A DNA stretch of 64,000 nt from CAVYPR01 sp963770505 (GTDB taxonomy: Bacteria; Actinomycetota; Acidimicrobiia; Acidimicrobiales; RAAP-2): positions 496,001 to 560,000 of the forward strand of contig CAVYPR010000001.1 of assembly GCA_963770505.1 (NCBI GenBank), read 5' to 3'. Below the pieces are notes generated by a model. It was not told where the DNA came from. It worked only from the letters and a program-made list of their open reading frames with translations, and searched no databases. How positions within the stretch are numbered: the stretch's first letter is position 1; the number at the start of each line of letters is the position of its first letter. This document shows, piece after piece, positions 48,351 to 57,522 of this stretch. Made by a program: the position numbers and the translations under genes.

Positions 48351-49982
48351 GCGTCGTCCGCGTCCTGCCGGACGTGCCGGCGGTGGCCAAGCGGTTCGAC
48401 TACCGCGCTCGAGGTTCCCCTCGAGGTCGGCACCCGAGTGCGGGTCCGCCTCCACGGCCGGGCGGTGGGCGGCTGGGTGGTGGAGACCGGGGTGGAGCCG
48501 CCCCAGGGCGTCGAGCCCCGACCGCTGACCGCGGTCTCGGGCCACGGGCCCCCGGCCCCGGTGATCGGGCTGGCCGAGTGGGCGGCCTGGCGCTGGGCGG
48601 TGCCGGCGGCCACCCTGCTGCGGGCCGCCTCCCCCGAGCGCAACGTGCCGGCCCTGCCCGACCCGCCCGCGCCGGCCCCGCGCCCAGCGGTGCCGGCCAC
48701 CGCCGGGCTGCGGCGGCTCCCGCCGGCGGCCGACCCGCTGCCGGCGGTGCTCGAGGCGGTCTCGGCCGCCGGGCCGGGCACGGTGGTGGTGCTGGTGCCG
48801 AGCGTCGGGTGGGCCGAGCGGATGACGGCGCGCCTCGTGCGGCGGGGGATCGCCGTGGCGCGCAGCTGGGCGGAGGCGGCCGCCGGCTGGCCGGTCGTGG
48901 TGGGGTCGCGCACCGCCGCCTGGGCCCCGGTCCCGCGGCTGGGCGCGGCCGTGGTGGTGGACGCCCACGACGAGGCCTACCGCCACCGCTGGGACGCGGT
49001 CGAGGTGCTGGCCGAGCGGGCGACCCGCGACGGCGCGCCGTTCTTGGCCCTGTCGCCCTGCCCGACGGCGGTGCAGGTCGCCCGCTGGCCGGTCTCGGTG
49101 CCGCCCCGGGCGGCCGAGGCCTCCGGCTGGCCCGCCGTGGCGGTGGTGGACCGCCGCGGGGCGGACCCCCGCACCGGCATCCTCTCCGAGGAGCTGGCCC
49201 GGCTCGACCTGCGCCCGCTGGTCTGCGTGCTCAACCGCACGGGCCGGGCCCGCCTGCTGGCCTGCGCCGCGTGCGGCGAGCTGGCCCGGTGCGAGCGCTG
49301 CGGCCGGCCGGTCGAAGAGACCGCCGACCGGCTCTCGTGCCGCGGATGCGGCCTGGTGCGCCCGGTGGTCTGCGCCGGCTGCGGGGCCACCCGCATGAAG
49401 GTCCTGCGCCAGGGGGTGGCCATGGTCCGAGACGAGCTCGAGGCGCTCCTGGGCGAGCCGGTGGGCGAGGTGGCCGGGCCACGGGCCGAGGTCCCCGACA
49501 CCGCGGTGACCGTCGGCACCGAGGCGGTCCTGCACCGGGTGCGCCGGGCGGCGGCCGTGGTCTTCTTGGACTTCGACCAGCACCTGCTGGCCCCGCGCTT
49601 CGCCGCCGCCGAACAGGCCCTGGCCCTCTTGGCCCGGGCGGGCCGGCTGGTGGGGGGACGGGGGAGCGGAGGGTCGGGGGTGGTCCTCGTCCAGACCCGC
49701 CTGCCCGACCACGAGGTGCTCGCCGCGGCCGTCGAGGGCGACCCCGGGCGCCTCGACGAGTCGGCCCTGCGCCGCCAGCTCGACCTGCCGCCCTTCTCGG
49801 CGCTGGCCGTGGCGACGGGGGAGGGGGCCGCCGAGTTCTGCCGGCCGCTCGGGGGGGCGGACCTCGGCGACGGCCGGTGGCTCCTGCGGGCGCCCGACCA
49901 CCGCACCCTGTGCGACGCCCTGGCCGCCGCCCCGCGGCCGGCGGCCGGGCTCCGGCTCACCGTCGATCCGGTCGACCTCTGA
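48347..49982 (+). CDS. priA: primosomal protein N' (PriA), helicase-defective type (one +1 indel)
   Basis: Replication-restart protein. The N-terminal 3'-end-binding domain (RVLPDVPAVAKRFDY), the four-Cys-pair zinc region (CAACGELARCERCGRP, then CRGCG and CAGCGAT) and the C-terminal domain are present, but no Walker A GKT is found. This is common in actinobacterial PriA. An extra G at 48417 (CGC-G-CTC) breaks the frame early. No ATG, GTG or TTG start precedes RVLPDV; a CTG at 48347 overlapping the metK stop is the best candidate. About 544 residues. Confidence 0.88.
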
Positions 49983-49985
49983 CCC

Positions 49986-49991
49986 TAGAAT
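49986..49991 (+). promoter_or_regulatory. -10 element for def
   Basis: TAGAAT six bases before ATG 49998; leaderless type, just after the priA stop. Confidence 0.55.
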
Positions 49992-49997
49992 GGCGGG

Positions 49998-50507
49998 ATG
50001 CTGCCCATCCGCCGCTACGGGGACCCCGTGCTCACGCAGCGGGCCAGCGAGGTGGAGGAGATCGACGGCCGCGTGGCGCGCCTGGTGTCGGACATGCTCG
50101 ACACCATGTACGACGCGCCGGGGACCGGCCTGGCCGCCAACCAGGTGGGGGTCCAGCGCCGGGTCTTCGTCTACGACGTGGGCGACGGGCCCACGACGGT
50201 GATCAACCCGCGCATCGTCGAGACCTCGGGCGAGTGGACCTACGAAGAGGGGTGCCTTTCGGTGCCCGGCCTCAGCTGGCCGATCGTGCGGCCCGACCGG
50301 GTCCACCTGGTCGGCCTCGACCTCGACGGCAACGAGGTCTCGCTCGAGGCCGACACCCTGGAGGGCCGGGTCTTCCAGCACGAGCTCGACCACCTCGACG
50401 GCATCCTGCTGGTCGAGCGGCTCGACGACGACCAGCGCCGGGAGGCCCGCCGGCTCCTGCGCACCCGGGTCCTGGCCGAGGACCCCGACGGCCTGACCCG
50501 CATCTAG
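49998..50507 (+). CDS. def: peptide deformylase, 169 aa
   Basis: Fe(II) enzyme removing the N-formyl group from new proteins. The three family motifs are present: GTGLAANQ, EEGCLSVPG and QHELDHLDG, with Cys and two His as metal ligands. Followed by fmt, its functional counterpart. Confidence 0.97.
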   Translation: MLPIRRYGDPVLTQRASEVEEIDGRVARLVSDMLDTMYDAPGTGLAANQVGVQRRVFVYDVGDGPTTVINPRIVETSGEWTYEEGCLSVPGLSWPIVRPDRVHLVGLDLDGNEVSLEADTLEGRVFQHELDHLDGILLVERLDDDQRREARRLLRTRVLAEDPDGLTRI

Positions 50508-50537
50508 GCCCGCCGCTCCCGTGCCCCGCGCGCTCGG

Positions 50538-51398
50538 GTGACCCGCCTCGCCTACCTCGGCACCCCCGAGGCGGCCGTCCCCCCGTTGCGGGCCCTGGTC
50601 GCCGCGGGCCACGAGGTGGCCCTGGTGGTCACCCGGCCCGACCGCCGGCGGGCGAGGGGGCCGGCCACCTCGCCCAGCCCGGTGAAGGCGGCGGCCACCG
50701 AGCTGGGCCTCTCGGTCACCGACGACCTCGGGCGGGTGGCCGGGTCCGGGGTGGCGCTGGGGGTGGTCGTGGCCTACGGCCGAATCGTTCCGGCCGGGCT
50801 GCTCGAGGCGGTGCCGATGGTGAATCTCCACTTCTCCCTCCTGCCCCGCTGGCGGGGGGCGGCCCCGGTCGAGCGGGCCATCCTGGCCGGCGACCCGGTG
50901 ACCGGGGTCTCCCTGATGGCCCTCGAGGCCGGCCTCGACACCGGCCCGGTCTACGCCCGCCAGGAGGTGGTCGTGGCCGAGGGGGAGACGGCCGAGCAGC
51001 TGCGGGGGCGGCTGGTCGAGGTGGGGAGCGCGCTGCTGGTGGAGCTCTTGTCGGGCCCCCTCCCCGCACCGGTGCCCCAGGAGGGCGAGCCCACCTACGC
51101 CGAGAAGCTCACCCCGGCCGACCTGGAGCTGCACTGGGACCGCCCGGCCGACGAGCTGCTCCGGGTGGTGCGGCTGGGCCGGGCCTGGACCACCTTCCGG
51201 GGCCGGCGGCTCGGGGTGCTCGCCGCCGAGGTGGCGACCACCGCGCCGCAGGGCGCCCCGGGGACGGTGGTCGCCGAGACCGTGGCCACCGGATCGGGAG
51301 CGCTCAGGCTGGTCCGCGTCCAGCCCGAGGGGGGCCGGCCCATGGAGGCCGCCGACTGGCGGCGCGGCGCCCGCCTACAGCCGGGGGAGCGGCTGTGA
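50538..51398 (+). CDS. fmt: methionyl-tRNA formyltransferase, 286 aa
   Basis: Formylates initiator Met-tRNA using 10-formyl-THF. LGTPEAAVPPLRAL at the N-terminus, NLHFSLLPRWRGAAPVERAI with the catalytic Asn and His, and LDTGPVY with the Asp are present. At 286 residues it is slightly short through trimmed loops. GTG start; no strong ribosome-binding site. GTGA overlap with the next gene. Confidence 0.95.
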   Translation: MTRLAYLGTPEAAVPPLRALVAAGHEVALVVTRPDRRRARGPATSPSPVKAAATELGLSVTDDLGRVAGSGVALGVVVAYGRIVPAGLLEAVPMVNLHFSLLPRWRGAAPVERAILAGDPVTGVSLMALEAGLDTGPVYARQEVVVAEGETAEQLRGRLVEVGSALLVELLSGPLPAPVPQEGEPTYAEKLTPADLELHWDRPADELLRVVRLGRAWTTFRGRRLGVLAAEVATTAPQGAPGTVVAETVATGSGALRLVRVQPEGGRPMEAADWRRGARLQPGERL

Positions 51399-52156
51399 GC
51401 TGGGACCCCGCCCTCTACGACCGGTTCGAGGCCGAGCGCGCCCAGCCCTTCTCCGACCTGCTCGCCCTCTGCGCGCCCCTCGACGGCGGGACGGCGGTCG
51501 ACCTCGGCTGCGGCACCGGCCGGCTCACGGCCGAGCTGCACCGGGCCCTCGGCGCCTCGGCCACCACCGGCATCGACAGCTCGCCCGAGATGCTGGCCCG
51601 GGCCCCCCGTGACGTGCCGGGGCTGGCCTTCGTGCCGGGCGATCTGGCCGCCTGGAGCGGCCCGGCGGTCGACCTGGTCTTCGCCAACGCCTCGCTGCAC
51701 TGGGTGGGCGACCACCCGGCCCTCCTCGGCCGGCTGCGCCGGGGGATCGGCCCGGGGGGCCAGCTCGCCTTCGGTGTGCCGGCCAACTTCGGCCACCCCT
51801 CCCACGTGCTGGCCCGGGAGGTGGCGGCCGAGCCGGCGTTCGTCGCCGCCGGCCCGGTCGAGGACCGCGCCGGCGCGGTCCTGGCCCCCGAGCGCTACGC
51901 CGAGCTGCTCGACGGACTGGGCGCCGCCGAGCTCCATGTCCGTCTCCAGGTCTACGGCCACCACCTGGCCTCGACCGAGGCGGTGGTGGACTGGGTGGCC
52001 GGCACCGCCCTCACCCCCTACCGGGCGCTCCTCGAGCCCGGCGCCTACGAGCGGTTCCTCGAGCGGTACCGCACCCGGCTGCTGGCGGTGCTCGGAGACC
52101 ACCGGCCCTACTTCTACGCCTTCCCCCGCATCCTCTGCTGGGCGCGGTTCGCCTGA
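51395..52156 (+). CDS. Tam-like SAM methyltransferase, 253 aa
   Basis: Class I methyltransferase most like trans-aconitate 2-methyltransferase: opening WDPALYDRFEAERAQPFSDL, motif I AVDLGCGTGRLT, FANASLHWVGDHPALL, FGVPANFGHPSH and the C-terminal LDGLGAAELHVRLQVYGHHL block. It sits where actinobacteria usually carry rsmB (between fmt and rpe) but lacks the RsmB catalytic Cys motifs, so it is not a divergent RsmB. Confidence 0.85.
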   Translation: MSWDPALYDRFEAERAQPFSDLLALCAPLDGGTAVDLGCGTGRLTAELHRALGASATTGIDSSPEMLARAPRDVPGLAFVPGDLAAWSGPAVDLVFANASLHWVGDHPALLGRLRRGIGPGGQLAFGVPANFGHPSHVLAREVAAEPAFVAAGPVEDRAGAVLAPERYAELLDGLGAAELHVRLQVYGHHLASTEAVVDWVAGTALTPYRALLEPGAYERFLERYRTRLLAVLGDHRPYFYAFPRILCWARFA

Positions 52157-52479
52157 CCGAGGGGTGCGCGAAGGCCACGCCGCGCGCCCGCGCCGTCCGG
52201 CCGAGACGCGCCGTGCCGTGCACCGGGTCCCCCGCACCTGCAGCGACAGGCGATCGCCGTCGGCTCGGCATCGGATCCACGACGCCGGTCGCTCGGTGGA
52301 CCCGACGTGGACGCCGCGACGGCCTTGGCGGCAAGGGGCGCCGTTGGTCCACGGCGACCGTGTGCACGAGCGGTCGGCAGAGGTCTCTTGAATCTTCCGG
52401 ACCGCGCGATCGAGCGCGGCGAAGGGCGAGGTCAGCAATTCTGCCAAGAGTGGGAGGGCGGAACGATGGGAACCGGACT
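52157..52479. other. intergenic stretch without a recognised gene
   Basis: Open in more than one frame because of GC content, but none of the translations has family motifs or normal amino-acid composition. It is probably degraded sequence linked to the IPT/TIG remnant that follows. Confidence 0.5.
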
Positions 52480-52950
52480 CTGCAAATTCGTCAAGAGCTC
52501 AGCCCCGGCGGCACCCGGCTCACCGTGGTGAGCCCGTCCGGGACCTTGGGGTCCTCCGTCGACGTGCGGGTGACAACCCCTGGGGGCGAGAGCGCCGCCG
52601 TGCCGGCGGACAAGTTCACCCACGGCCCGACCATCAACTCGCTCTCTCGAACAGGCGGGCCGGCGCTCGGCGGCACCCGAGTGACGATCACCGGGACCGG
52701 GTTCTCGACAGCGACCAGCGTCAAGTTCGGGACATCGACGGCGTCCTTCACCGTCACCTCGTCCACCTCGATCATCGCCACCGCCCCGGCGCACCTAGCC
52801 GGCCAGGTCAGGATCTCGGTGACCACGGCGAGCGGGACGACGCCGGCCACCAGCGCCGCCCTGTACACATACCACTGGTTCGGCGACAACCGCCCTGGAG
52901 TGCGGTGTCGTCGAGCCCAGCTGGGCCGCAGGCGAGGCGACCGGCTCACC
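52480..52950 (+). pseudogene. remnant of an IPT/TIG-repeat surface protein
   Basis: One frame encodes an internally deleted IPT repeat (GGTRLTVVSPSG joined to SVDVRVTTPGGES) and then one complete IPT/TIG repeat (PTINSLSRTGGPALGGTRVT, ITGTGF, VKFGT, IIATAPAHLAGQVRISVTTASG). There is no signal peptide, proper start or membrane anchor, and the frame runs into Arg-rich nonsense after TYHWFG. It looks like a decayed fragment of a secreted or surface protein. In-frame ACA Thr codons (five) match the exported genes elsewhere in the window. Confidence 0.6.
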
Positions 52951-53073
52951 TCCGACTGTGACGCGTGGTCGCGAGCGCGAAACGACGACGTGCTTCGCCC
53001 CCTTCGCCGGCGGGTGGGCCGCCACGGGAAAGGACGGGGCGGCCTGTGCTCGGTTGCCTTCGGCTCGGTCTCC

Positions 53074-53079
53074 TAAGCT
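53074..53079 (+). promoter_or_regulatory. -10 element for rpe
   Basis: TAAGCT seven bases before GTG 53087; leaderless type. Confidence 0.55.
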
Positions 53080-53086
53080 CAGAGAG

Positions 53087-53782
53087 GTGCACATCGATCC
53101 GGGCGTCCCCGGAACGCTCAAGGTTGCGCCGTCGCTCCTCTCCGCCGACTTCGGTGGGCTGGCCGAGGCGGTGGGGGAGGTCTCGGCGGCCGCCGACTGG
53201 CTGCACGTGGACGTGATGGACGGCCACTTCGTGCCGAACCTCACGATCGGGCCCCCGGTGGTGGCCTCCCTGCGCCGACATTCGGGCCTCTTCTTCGACT
53301 GCCACCTGATGATGACCGACCCCGGCGACTACCTCGAGGCGTTCGCCCGGGCCGGGGCCGACGGCTGCACGGTCCACGTCGAGGTGGGCCGGACCGAGGA
53401 CCTGCTGGCCGAGATCCGGCGGCTGGGGCTCCGTGCCGGGCTGGCCGCCAACCCCGACACGCCCTTCGAGGCCCTCGAGCCCCACTTGGGCCGGGTCGAC
53501 CTGGTGCTCTGCATGACGGTCTTCCCCGGCTTCGGCGGTCAGGGCTTCATGGCCGAGGTGCTGCCCAAGGTGAGCGAGGTGCGTCGGGCCCTCGAGCAGC
53601 GGGGGCTGGCCCAGCGCGTCGACGTCGAGGTGGACGGGGGCATCGACACCGACACCGCCCCCCGGGCCGCCGCCGCCGGGGCCAACGTCCTTGTGGCCGG
53701 GTCGGCCGTCTTCGGGAGCGAGCGCCCCTGGGAGGCCGCCGAGGCCATCCGCCGTTCGGCCCTGGGCGCCGCCGCCGTCTGA
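53087..53782 (+). CDS. rpe: ribulose-phosphate 3-epimerase, 231 aa
   Basis: Pentose-phosphate TIM-barrel epimerase. APSLLSADFGGL, HVDVMDGHFVPNLTIG, CHLMMTDPGDYL, MTVFPGFGGQGF and EVDGGIDTDTAP carry the metal ligands and catalytic Asp pair. The start is fixed by the -10 element. It precedes the riboflavin genes, whose substrate ribulose 5-phosphate it produces. Confidence 0.96.
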   Translation: MHIDPGVPGTLKVAPSLLSADFGGLAEAVGEVSAAADWLHVDVMDGHFVPNLTIGPPVVASLRRHSGLFFDCHLMMTDPGDYLEAFARAGADGCTVHVEVGRTEDLLAEIRRLGLRAGLAANPDTPFEALEPHLGRVDLVLCMTVFPGFGGQGFMAEVLPKVSEVRRALEQRGLAQRVDVEVDGGIDTDTAPRAAAAGANVLVAGSAVFGSERPWEAAEAIRRSALGAAAV

Positions 53783-53871
53783 CCTCGAGCTGGGCGACCC
53801 TTCCGCCCGAACCGGCCCGGCCCGGCCGCTCCGGGTCGTGGATGCCGGCGGGCCCCCGTGACCAGGGGGTC

Positions 53872-53900
53872 TGGACAGAAAATGTAACGCGTTCTAATAT
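53872..53900 (+). promoter_or_regulatory. sigma-A-type promoter of the rib operon with palindrome in the spacer
   Basis: TGGACA (53872-53877), 17 bases, then TAATAT (53895-53900). The spacer contains TGTAACGCGTTCTA (53883-53896), with AACGCGTT perfectly symmetric. A bound repressor would block the promoter. No FMN riboswitch consensus is seen in the 137 bases before ribD. Confidence 0.6.
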
Positions 53901-53919
53901 GGGGGCAGAAGGGAGCACA

Positions 53920-54909
53920 GTGGCCGACCAGTCAGACGAGGCGCACATGGCCCGGGCCCTCGCCCTGGCCGCCGCCGTCCGGGGGGCCACCGCGCCCAAC
54001 CCGTGGGTCGGCTGCGTGGTGGTGTCGCCCGACGGCCGGCTCCACGAGGGGGCGACCGAGCCGCCCGGGGGTCCCCATGCCGAGGTGGTGGCCCTCGCCC
54101 GTGCCGGGGCCGGCGCCGAGGGCGCCACCCTCTACACCACCCTCGAGCCCTGCGCCCACCACGGCCGCACGCCTCCCTGCGTCGACGCCGTGCTGTCCGC
54201 CGGGGTGGCCCGGGTGGTCGTCGGCGTGCTCGATCCCGATCCCCAGGTGCGCGGGCGCGGGGTGGACCGGCTACGCCAGGCGGGTGTCGAGGTCACGGTC
54301 GGAGTCGGCGCCGATGAGGTCGCCGAGCAGCTCGCCCCCTACCTGAAGCACCGCCGCACCGGCCGGCCCTGGGTCGTTCTCAAGCTGGCGGCCACCCTCG
54401 ACGGGCGCTCCGCCGCCCCCGACGGGACCAGCCGCTGGATCACCGGCGCCGACGCCCGCGCCGACGTCCACCGGCTGCGGTCCCGCTCGGACGCCGTGCT
54501 GGTGGGGGCGGGGACGGTCCGGGCCGACGACCCCGAGCTCACCGCCCGGCTCGACCCCGCGCCGGCCCGCCAGCCCCTGCGGGTGGTGCTGGGCCGCGCC
54601 CCCAAGGAGGCCAAGGTGCACCCGGCGGTCGAGCTCTCCGGCGACCTCGGCGACGTCCTCGACGACCTGGGGGCCCGGGGCGTGCTCCAGCTGCTGGTGG
54701 AGGGGGGCGCCCGGGTCGCCCACGACTTCCACGCGGCCGGGCTGGTCGACCGCTACGTGCTCTACCTGGCCCCGGCCCTCCTCGGCGGGGACGACGGGGT
54801 GCCCCTGTTCTCGGGATCGGGCGCGGCCACGGTCTCGGACCTGTGGCGGGGCCGGCTCGTCTCGGTCGACCGCCTGGGCCCGGACCTGCGGCTGGAGGTG
54901 GCGGCCTGA
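53920..54909 (+). CDS. ribD: bifunctional pyrimidine deaminase/reductase RibD, 329 aa
   Basis: Two consecutive steps of riboflavin synthesis. The deaminase domain has HAEVVAL and the zinc motif PCAHHGRTPPC; the reductase domain has LKLAATLDGRSA, SRWITG, SDAVLVGAGTVRADDP and LLVEGGARVAHDF. GTG 53920 has GGGAG five bases upstream and is downstream of the promoter; an in-frame ATG at 53899 overlaps the -10 and is less likely. TGATG-type overlap with ribBA. Confidence 0.94.
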   Translation: MADQSDEAHMARALALAAAVRGATAPNPWVGCVVVSPDGRLHEGATEPPGGPHAEVVALARAGAGAEGATLYTTLEPCAHHGRTPPCVDAVLSAGVARVVVGVLDPDPQVRGRGVDRLRQAGVEVTVGVGADEVAEQLAPYLKHRRTGRPWVVLKLAATLDGRSAAPDGTSRWITGADARADVHRLRSRSDAVLVGAGTVRADDPELTARLDPAPARQPLRVVLGRAPKEAKVHPAVELSGDLGDVLDDLGARGVLQLLVEGGARVAHDFHAAGLVDRYVLYLAPALLGGDDGVPLFSGSGAATVSDLWRGRLVSVDRLGPDLRLEVAA

Positions 54910-56129
54910 TGCCCTTCGCCGCCGTCGAGGAGGCGATCGCCGCCGTCGCCCGGGGCGGCATGGTGGTGGTCGTCGACGACGAGGACCGCGAGAACGAGGG
55001 CGACCTGGTCATGGCGGCCGAGTCGGCCACGCCCGAGACGATCGCCTTCTTCCTGGCCCACACCTCGGGGGTGATCTGCGTGCCGCTCATGCCCGACCGG
55101 GCTGACCGGCTCGAGCTGCCTCTCATGGTGTCGGCCAACACCGAGGCCCAGCGCACCGCCTTCACGGTGAGCGTCGACGCCCGGCACTCCACCACCACCG
55201 GCATCTCGGCGGCCGACCGCGCCGCCACCATCGCCGCCCTGATCGACCCGGCCACCCGGGCCTCGGACCTCAACCGCCCGGGCCACATCTTCCCCCTGCG
55301 CTACCGGCCCGGCGGGGTCTTGAAGCGCGCCGGCCACACCGAGGCCACCGTCGACCTGGCCCGGGCGGCGGGGCTGACCCCGGCCGGGGTGCTCTGCGAG
55401 ATCGTGTCCGAGGACAAGTCCGAGATGGCCCGGCTCCCCGAGCTGGAGAAGTTCGCCGCCACCCACGGGCTGCCCCTCATCTCCATCGCCGAGCTCATCC
55501 GCCACCGGCGGCGCACCGAGAAGCTGGTCCGCCGGGTGTCCGAGGCCCGCATCCCCACCGCGGCGGGTCCGTTCACCGCCCACGTCTACGAGTCCACCCT
55601 CGACGGCGAGCAGCACCTGGCCCTGGTGATGGGCGACGTCGCCGGGGAGCGCGACGTGCTGGTGCGGGTGCACTCGGAGTGCCTGACCGGCGACGTGTTC
55701 GGCTCGCTGCGCTGCGACTGCGGGCCGCAGCTGCGCGCTGCCCTCGAGCGCATCGAGGCCGAGGGGACGGGCGTCCTTATCTACCTGCGGGGCCACGAGG
55801 GACGCGGCATCGGCCTCGGCCACAAGATCCGCGCCTACCAGCTCCAAGAGGGGGGCCACGACACGGTCGACGCCAACCTGGCCCAGGGGCTCCCGGTCGA
55901 CAGCCGCGAGTACGGGATCGGCGCGCAGATGCTGGTCGACCTCGGGGTGACCACCATGCGGCTCATGACCAACAACCCCTCCAAGTACGGCGGCCTCGAG
56001 GGGTTCGGCCTCGACATCACCGAGCGGCTCTCTTTGGAGCCCTCGCCCAACCCCGAGAACATCGAGTACCTGCGGACCAAGCGCGAGCGGATGGGCCACC
56101 TGCTCGAGGGGCTCGATGGCGTCCTCTGA
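54909..56129 (+). CDS. ribBA: DHBP synthase/GTP cyclohydrolase II fusion, 406 aa
   Basis: Makes both riboflavin precursors. The RibB half has DDEDRENEGDLVMAAE, HTSGVICVP, HSTTTGISAADRA and GHTEATVDLA; the RibA half has the zinc site CLTGDVFGSLRCDCG and RGHEGRGIGL. Overlaps ribH by fourteen bases. The riboflavin synthase gene that normally lies between ribD and ribBA is missing. Confidence 0.96.
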   Translation: MPFAAVEEAIAAVARGGMVVVVDDEDRENEGDLVMAAESATPETIAFFLAHTSGVICVPLMPDRADRLELPLMVSANTEAQRTAFTVSVDARHSTTTGISAADRAATIAALIDPATRASDLNRPGHIFPLRYRPGGVLKRAGHTEATVDLARAAGLTPAGVLCEIVSEDKSEMARLPELEKFAATHGLPLISIAELIRHRRRTEKLVRRVSEARIPTAAGPFTAHVYESTLDGEQHLALVMGDVAGERDVLVRVHSECLTGDVFGSLRCDCGPQLRAALERIEAEGTGVLIYLRGHEGRGIGLGHKIRAYQLQEGGHDTVDANLAQGLPVDSREYGIGAQMLVDLGVTTMRLMTNNPSKYGGLEGFGLDITERLSLEPSPNPENIEYLRTKRERMGHLLEGLDGVL

Positions 56130-56640
56130 GCAGACCGCCCTCGACGAGGGGGCGATCGCCTCGCTGCGCGGCCGGGTGGGCTCGGTGCTCGAGGGGGACC
56201 GGCAGGGACGCGGGGTGCGGGTGGGGGTGGCCTGCGCGCGCTTCAACGGCGGGATCACCTGGCGGCTCCTGGAGGGCACGCTGGCCGGGCTGGAGGAGCT
56301 CGGGGTGGACCGGGCCGACGTGCGGGTGGCCTGGGTGCCGGGGGCCTTCGAGCTCCCTCTCGTGGCCCGAGCCCTGTCGGCGTCGGCCGACGCCGTGGTC
56401 TGCCTGGGGGCGGTGGTGCGCGGGGACACGGGCCACTACGACCTGGTGGCCGGGGAGTGCGCCTCGGGGATCCAACGGGTCCAGCTCGACACCGGCGTGC
56501 CGGTGGTCTTCGGCGTCCTCACCACCGACACCGTCGACCAGGCGCTGGAGCGCTCCCGGCCCGACCCCACCAACAAGGGCCGCGAGGCCGCGGTGGCGGC
56601 CGTGGAGATGCACCGGCTGCTGCGCTCGGCGATGATCTGA
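56116..56640 (+). CDS. ribH: 6,7-dimethyl-8-ribityllumazine synthase, 174 aa
   Basis: Penultimate step of riboflavin synthesis. ARFNGGITWRLLEG, WVPGAFELPL, CLGAVVRGDTGHYDLVAGE (split) and GVLTTDTVDQALER are typical. The N-terminal 30 residues are an extension over many homologues. The start lies inside ribBA. Confidence 0.95.
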   Translation: MASSEQTALDEGAIASLRGRVGSVLEGDRQGRGVRVGVACARFNGGITWRLLEGTLAGLEELGVDRADVRVAWVPGAFELPLVARALSASADAVVCLGAVVRGDTGHYDLVAGECASGIQRVQLDTGVPVVFGVLTTDTVDQALERSRPDPTNKGREAAVAAVEMHRLLRSAMI

Positions 56641-56642
56641 GG

Positions 56643-57521
56643 ATGCTGCGGCTCGTCCTGCCCAAGGGATCGCTCGAACAGGCCACCCTCGACCTCTTCG
56701 CCGCGGCCGACCTGGCCGTCACCCGCGCCTCGTCGGTCGACTACCGCGCCACCATCGCCGACCCCCGCGTCGACGACGTGCGCATCCTGCGCCCCCAGGA
56801 AATCCCGGTGTACGTGGCCGGGGGGTTGTTCGACCTGGGCATCACCGGGCGCGACTGGGTGGAGGAGCGGGGCGTCGAGGTGGTCTCGTTGGGCGAGCTC
56901 TCCTACTCCAAGAGCACGGCCAACCCCATCCGGGTGGTCCTGGCCGTCGCCGCCGACTCGCCGGTCAAGGCCATCGGCGACCTGGCCGGCGAGCGGGTGC
57001 GGGTAAGCACCGAGTACCCCGAGCTCACCCGCCGGGCCCTCGAGGCCCATGGGGTCGAGGCCGAGATCTCCCTCTCCTACGGCGCCACCGAGGCCAAGGT
57101 GCCCGACATCGCCGACTGCGTGGTGGAGATCACCGAGACCGGCCGGGCCCTGCGGGCCGCCGGGCTGCGGGTGGTCGACACCCTGCTCGTCTCCCACACC
57201 GAGCTCATCGCCAACCCGCAGGCCGCGGCCGACCCCGCCAAGCGCCACGCCATGGACCAGCTGCTCACCCTCCTCCAGGGGACCCTCGAGGCTCGGGAGA
57301 AGGTGCTGGTGAAGCTGAACGTCCCCGCCGAGCGCCTGGAGGCGGTGATCGCCCTGCTGCCGTCGCTGCGCGCCCCGACGGTGTCCGAGCTGTCGGGCGA
57401 CGGCGGCTTCGCCGTCGAGACGGTGGTGCCCAAGTCCGAGATCAACACGCTCATCCCGGCACTGAAGGACCACGGGGCGACCGACATCTTGGAGCTGGCG
57501 CTCTCCAAGATCGTGCACTGA
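56643..57521 (+). CDS. hisG: ATP phosphoribosyltransferase, long form, 292 aa
   Basis: First step of histidine synthesis. LVLPKGSLEQAT, DLGITGRDWVEE, RVSTEYPELTRRAL, GATEAKVPDIADCVVEITETG split over blocks, and the C-terminal ACT-like regulatory domain (AVIALLPSLRAPTVSELS) define the long, feedback-inhibited form. It lies two bases after ribH without other his genes nearby; hisE is not adjacent. Confidence 0.95.
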   Translation: MLRLVLPKGSLEQATLDLFAAADLAVTRASSVDYRATIADPRVDDVRILRPQEIPVYVAGGLFDLGITGRDWVEERGVEVVSLGELSYSKSTANPIRVVLAVAADSPVKAIGDLAGERVRVSTEYPELTRRALEAHGVEAEISLSYGATEAKVPDIADCVVEITETGRALRAAGLRVVDTLLVSHTELIANPQAAADPAKRHAMDQLLTLLQGTLEAREKVLVKLNVPAERLEAVIALLPSLRAPTVSELSGDGGFAVETVVPKSEINTLIPALKDHGATDILELALSKIVH

Positions 57522-57522
57522 G

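Noticed and set aside
53886..53893. NrdR box or DnaA box in the rib promoter
   Set aside because: The palindrome AACGCGTT fits neither consensus.
53783..53919. FMN riboswitch before ribD
   Set aside because: The conserved FMN aptamer segments (AGGGU..., GACCGGCGGU...) are not present.
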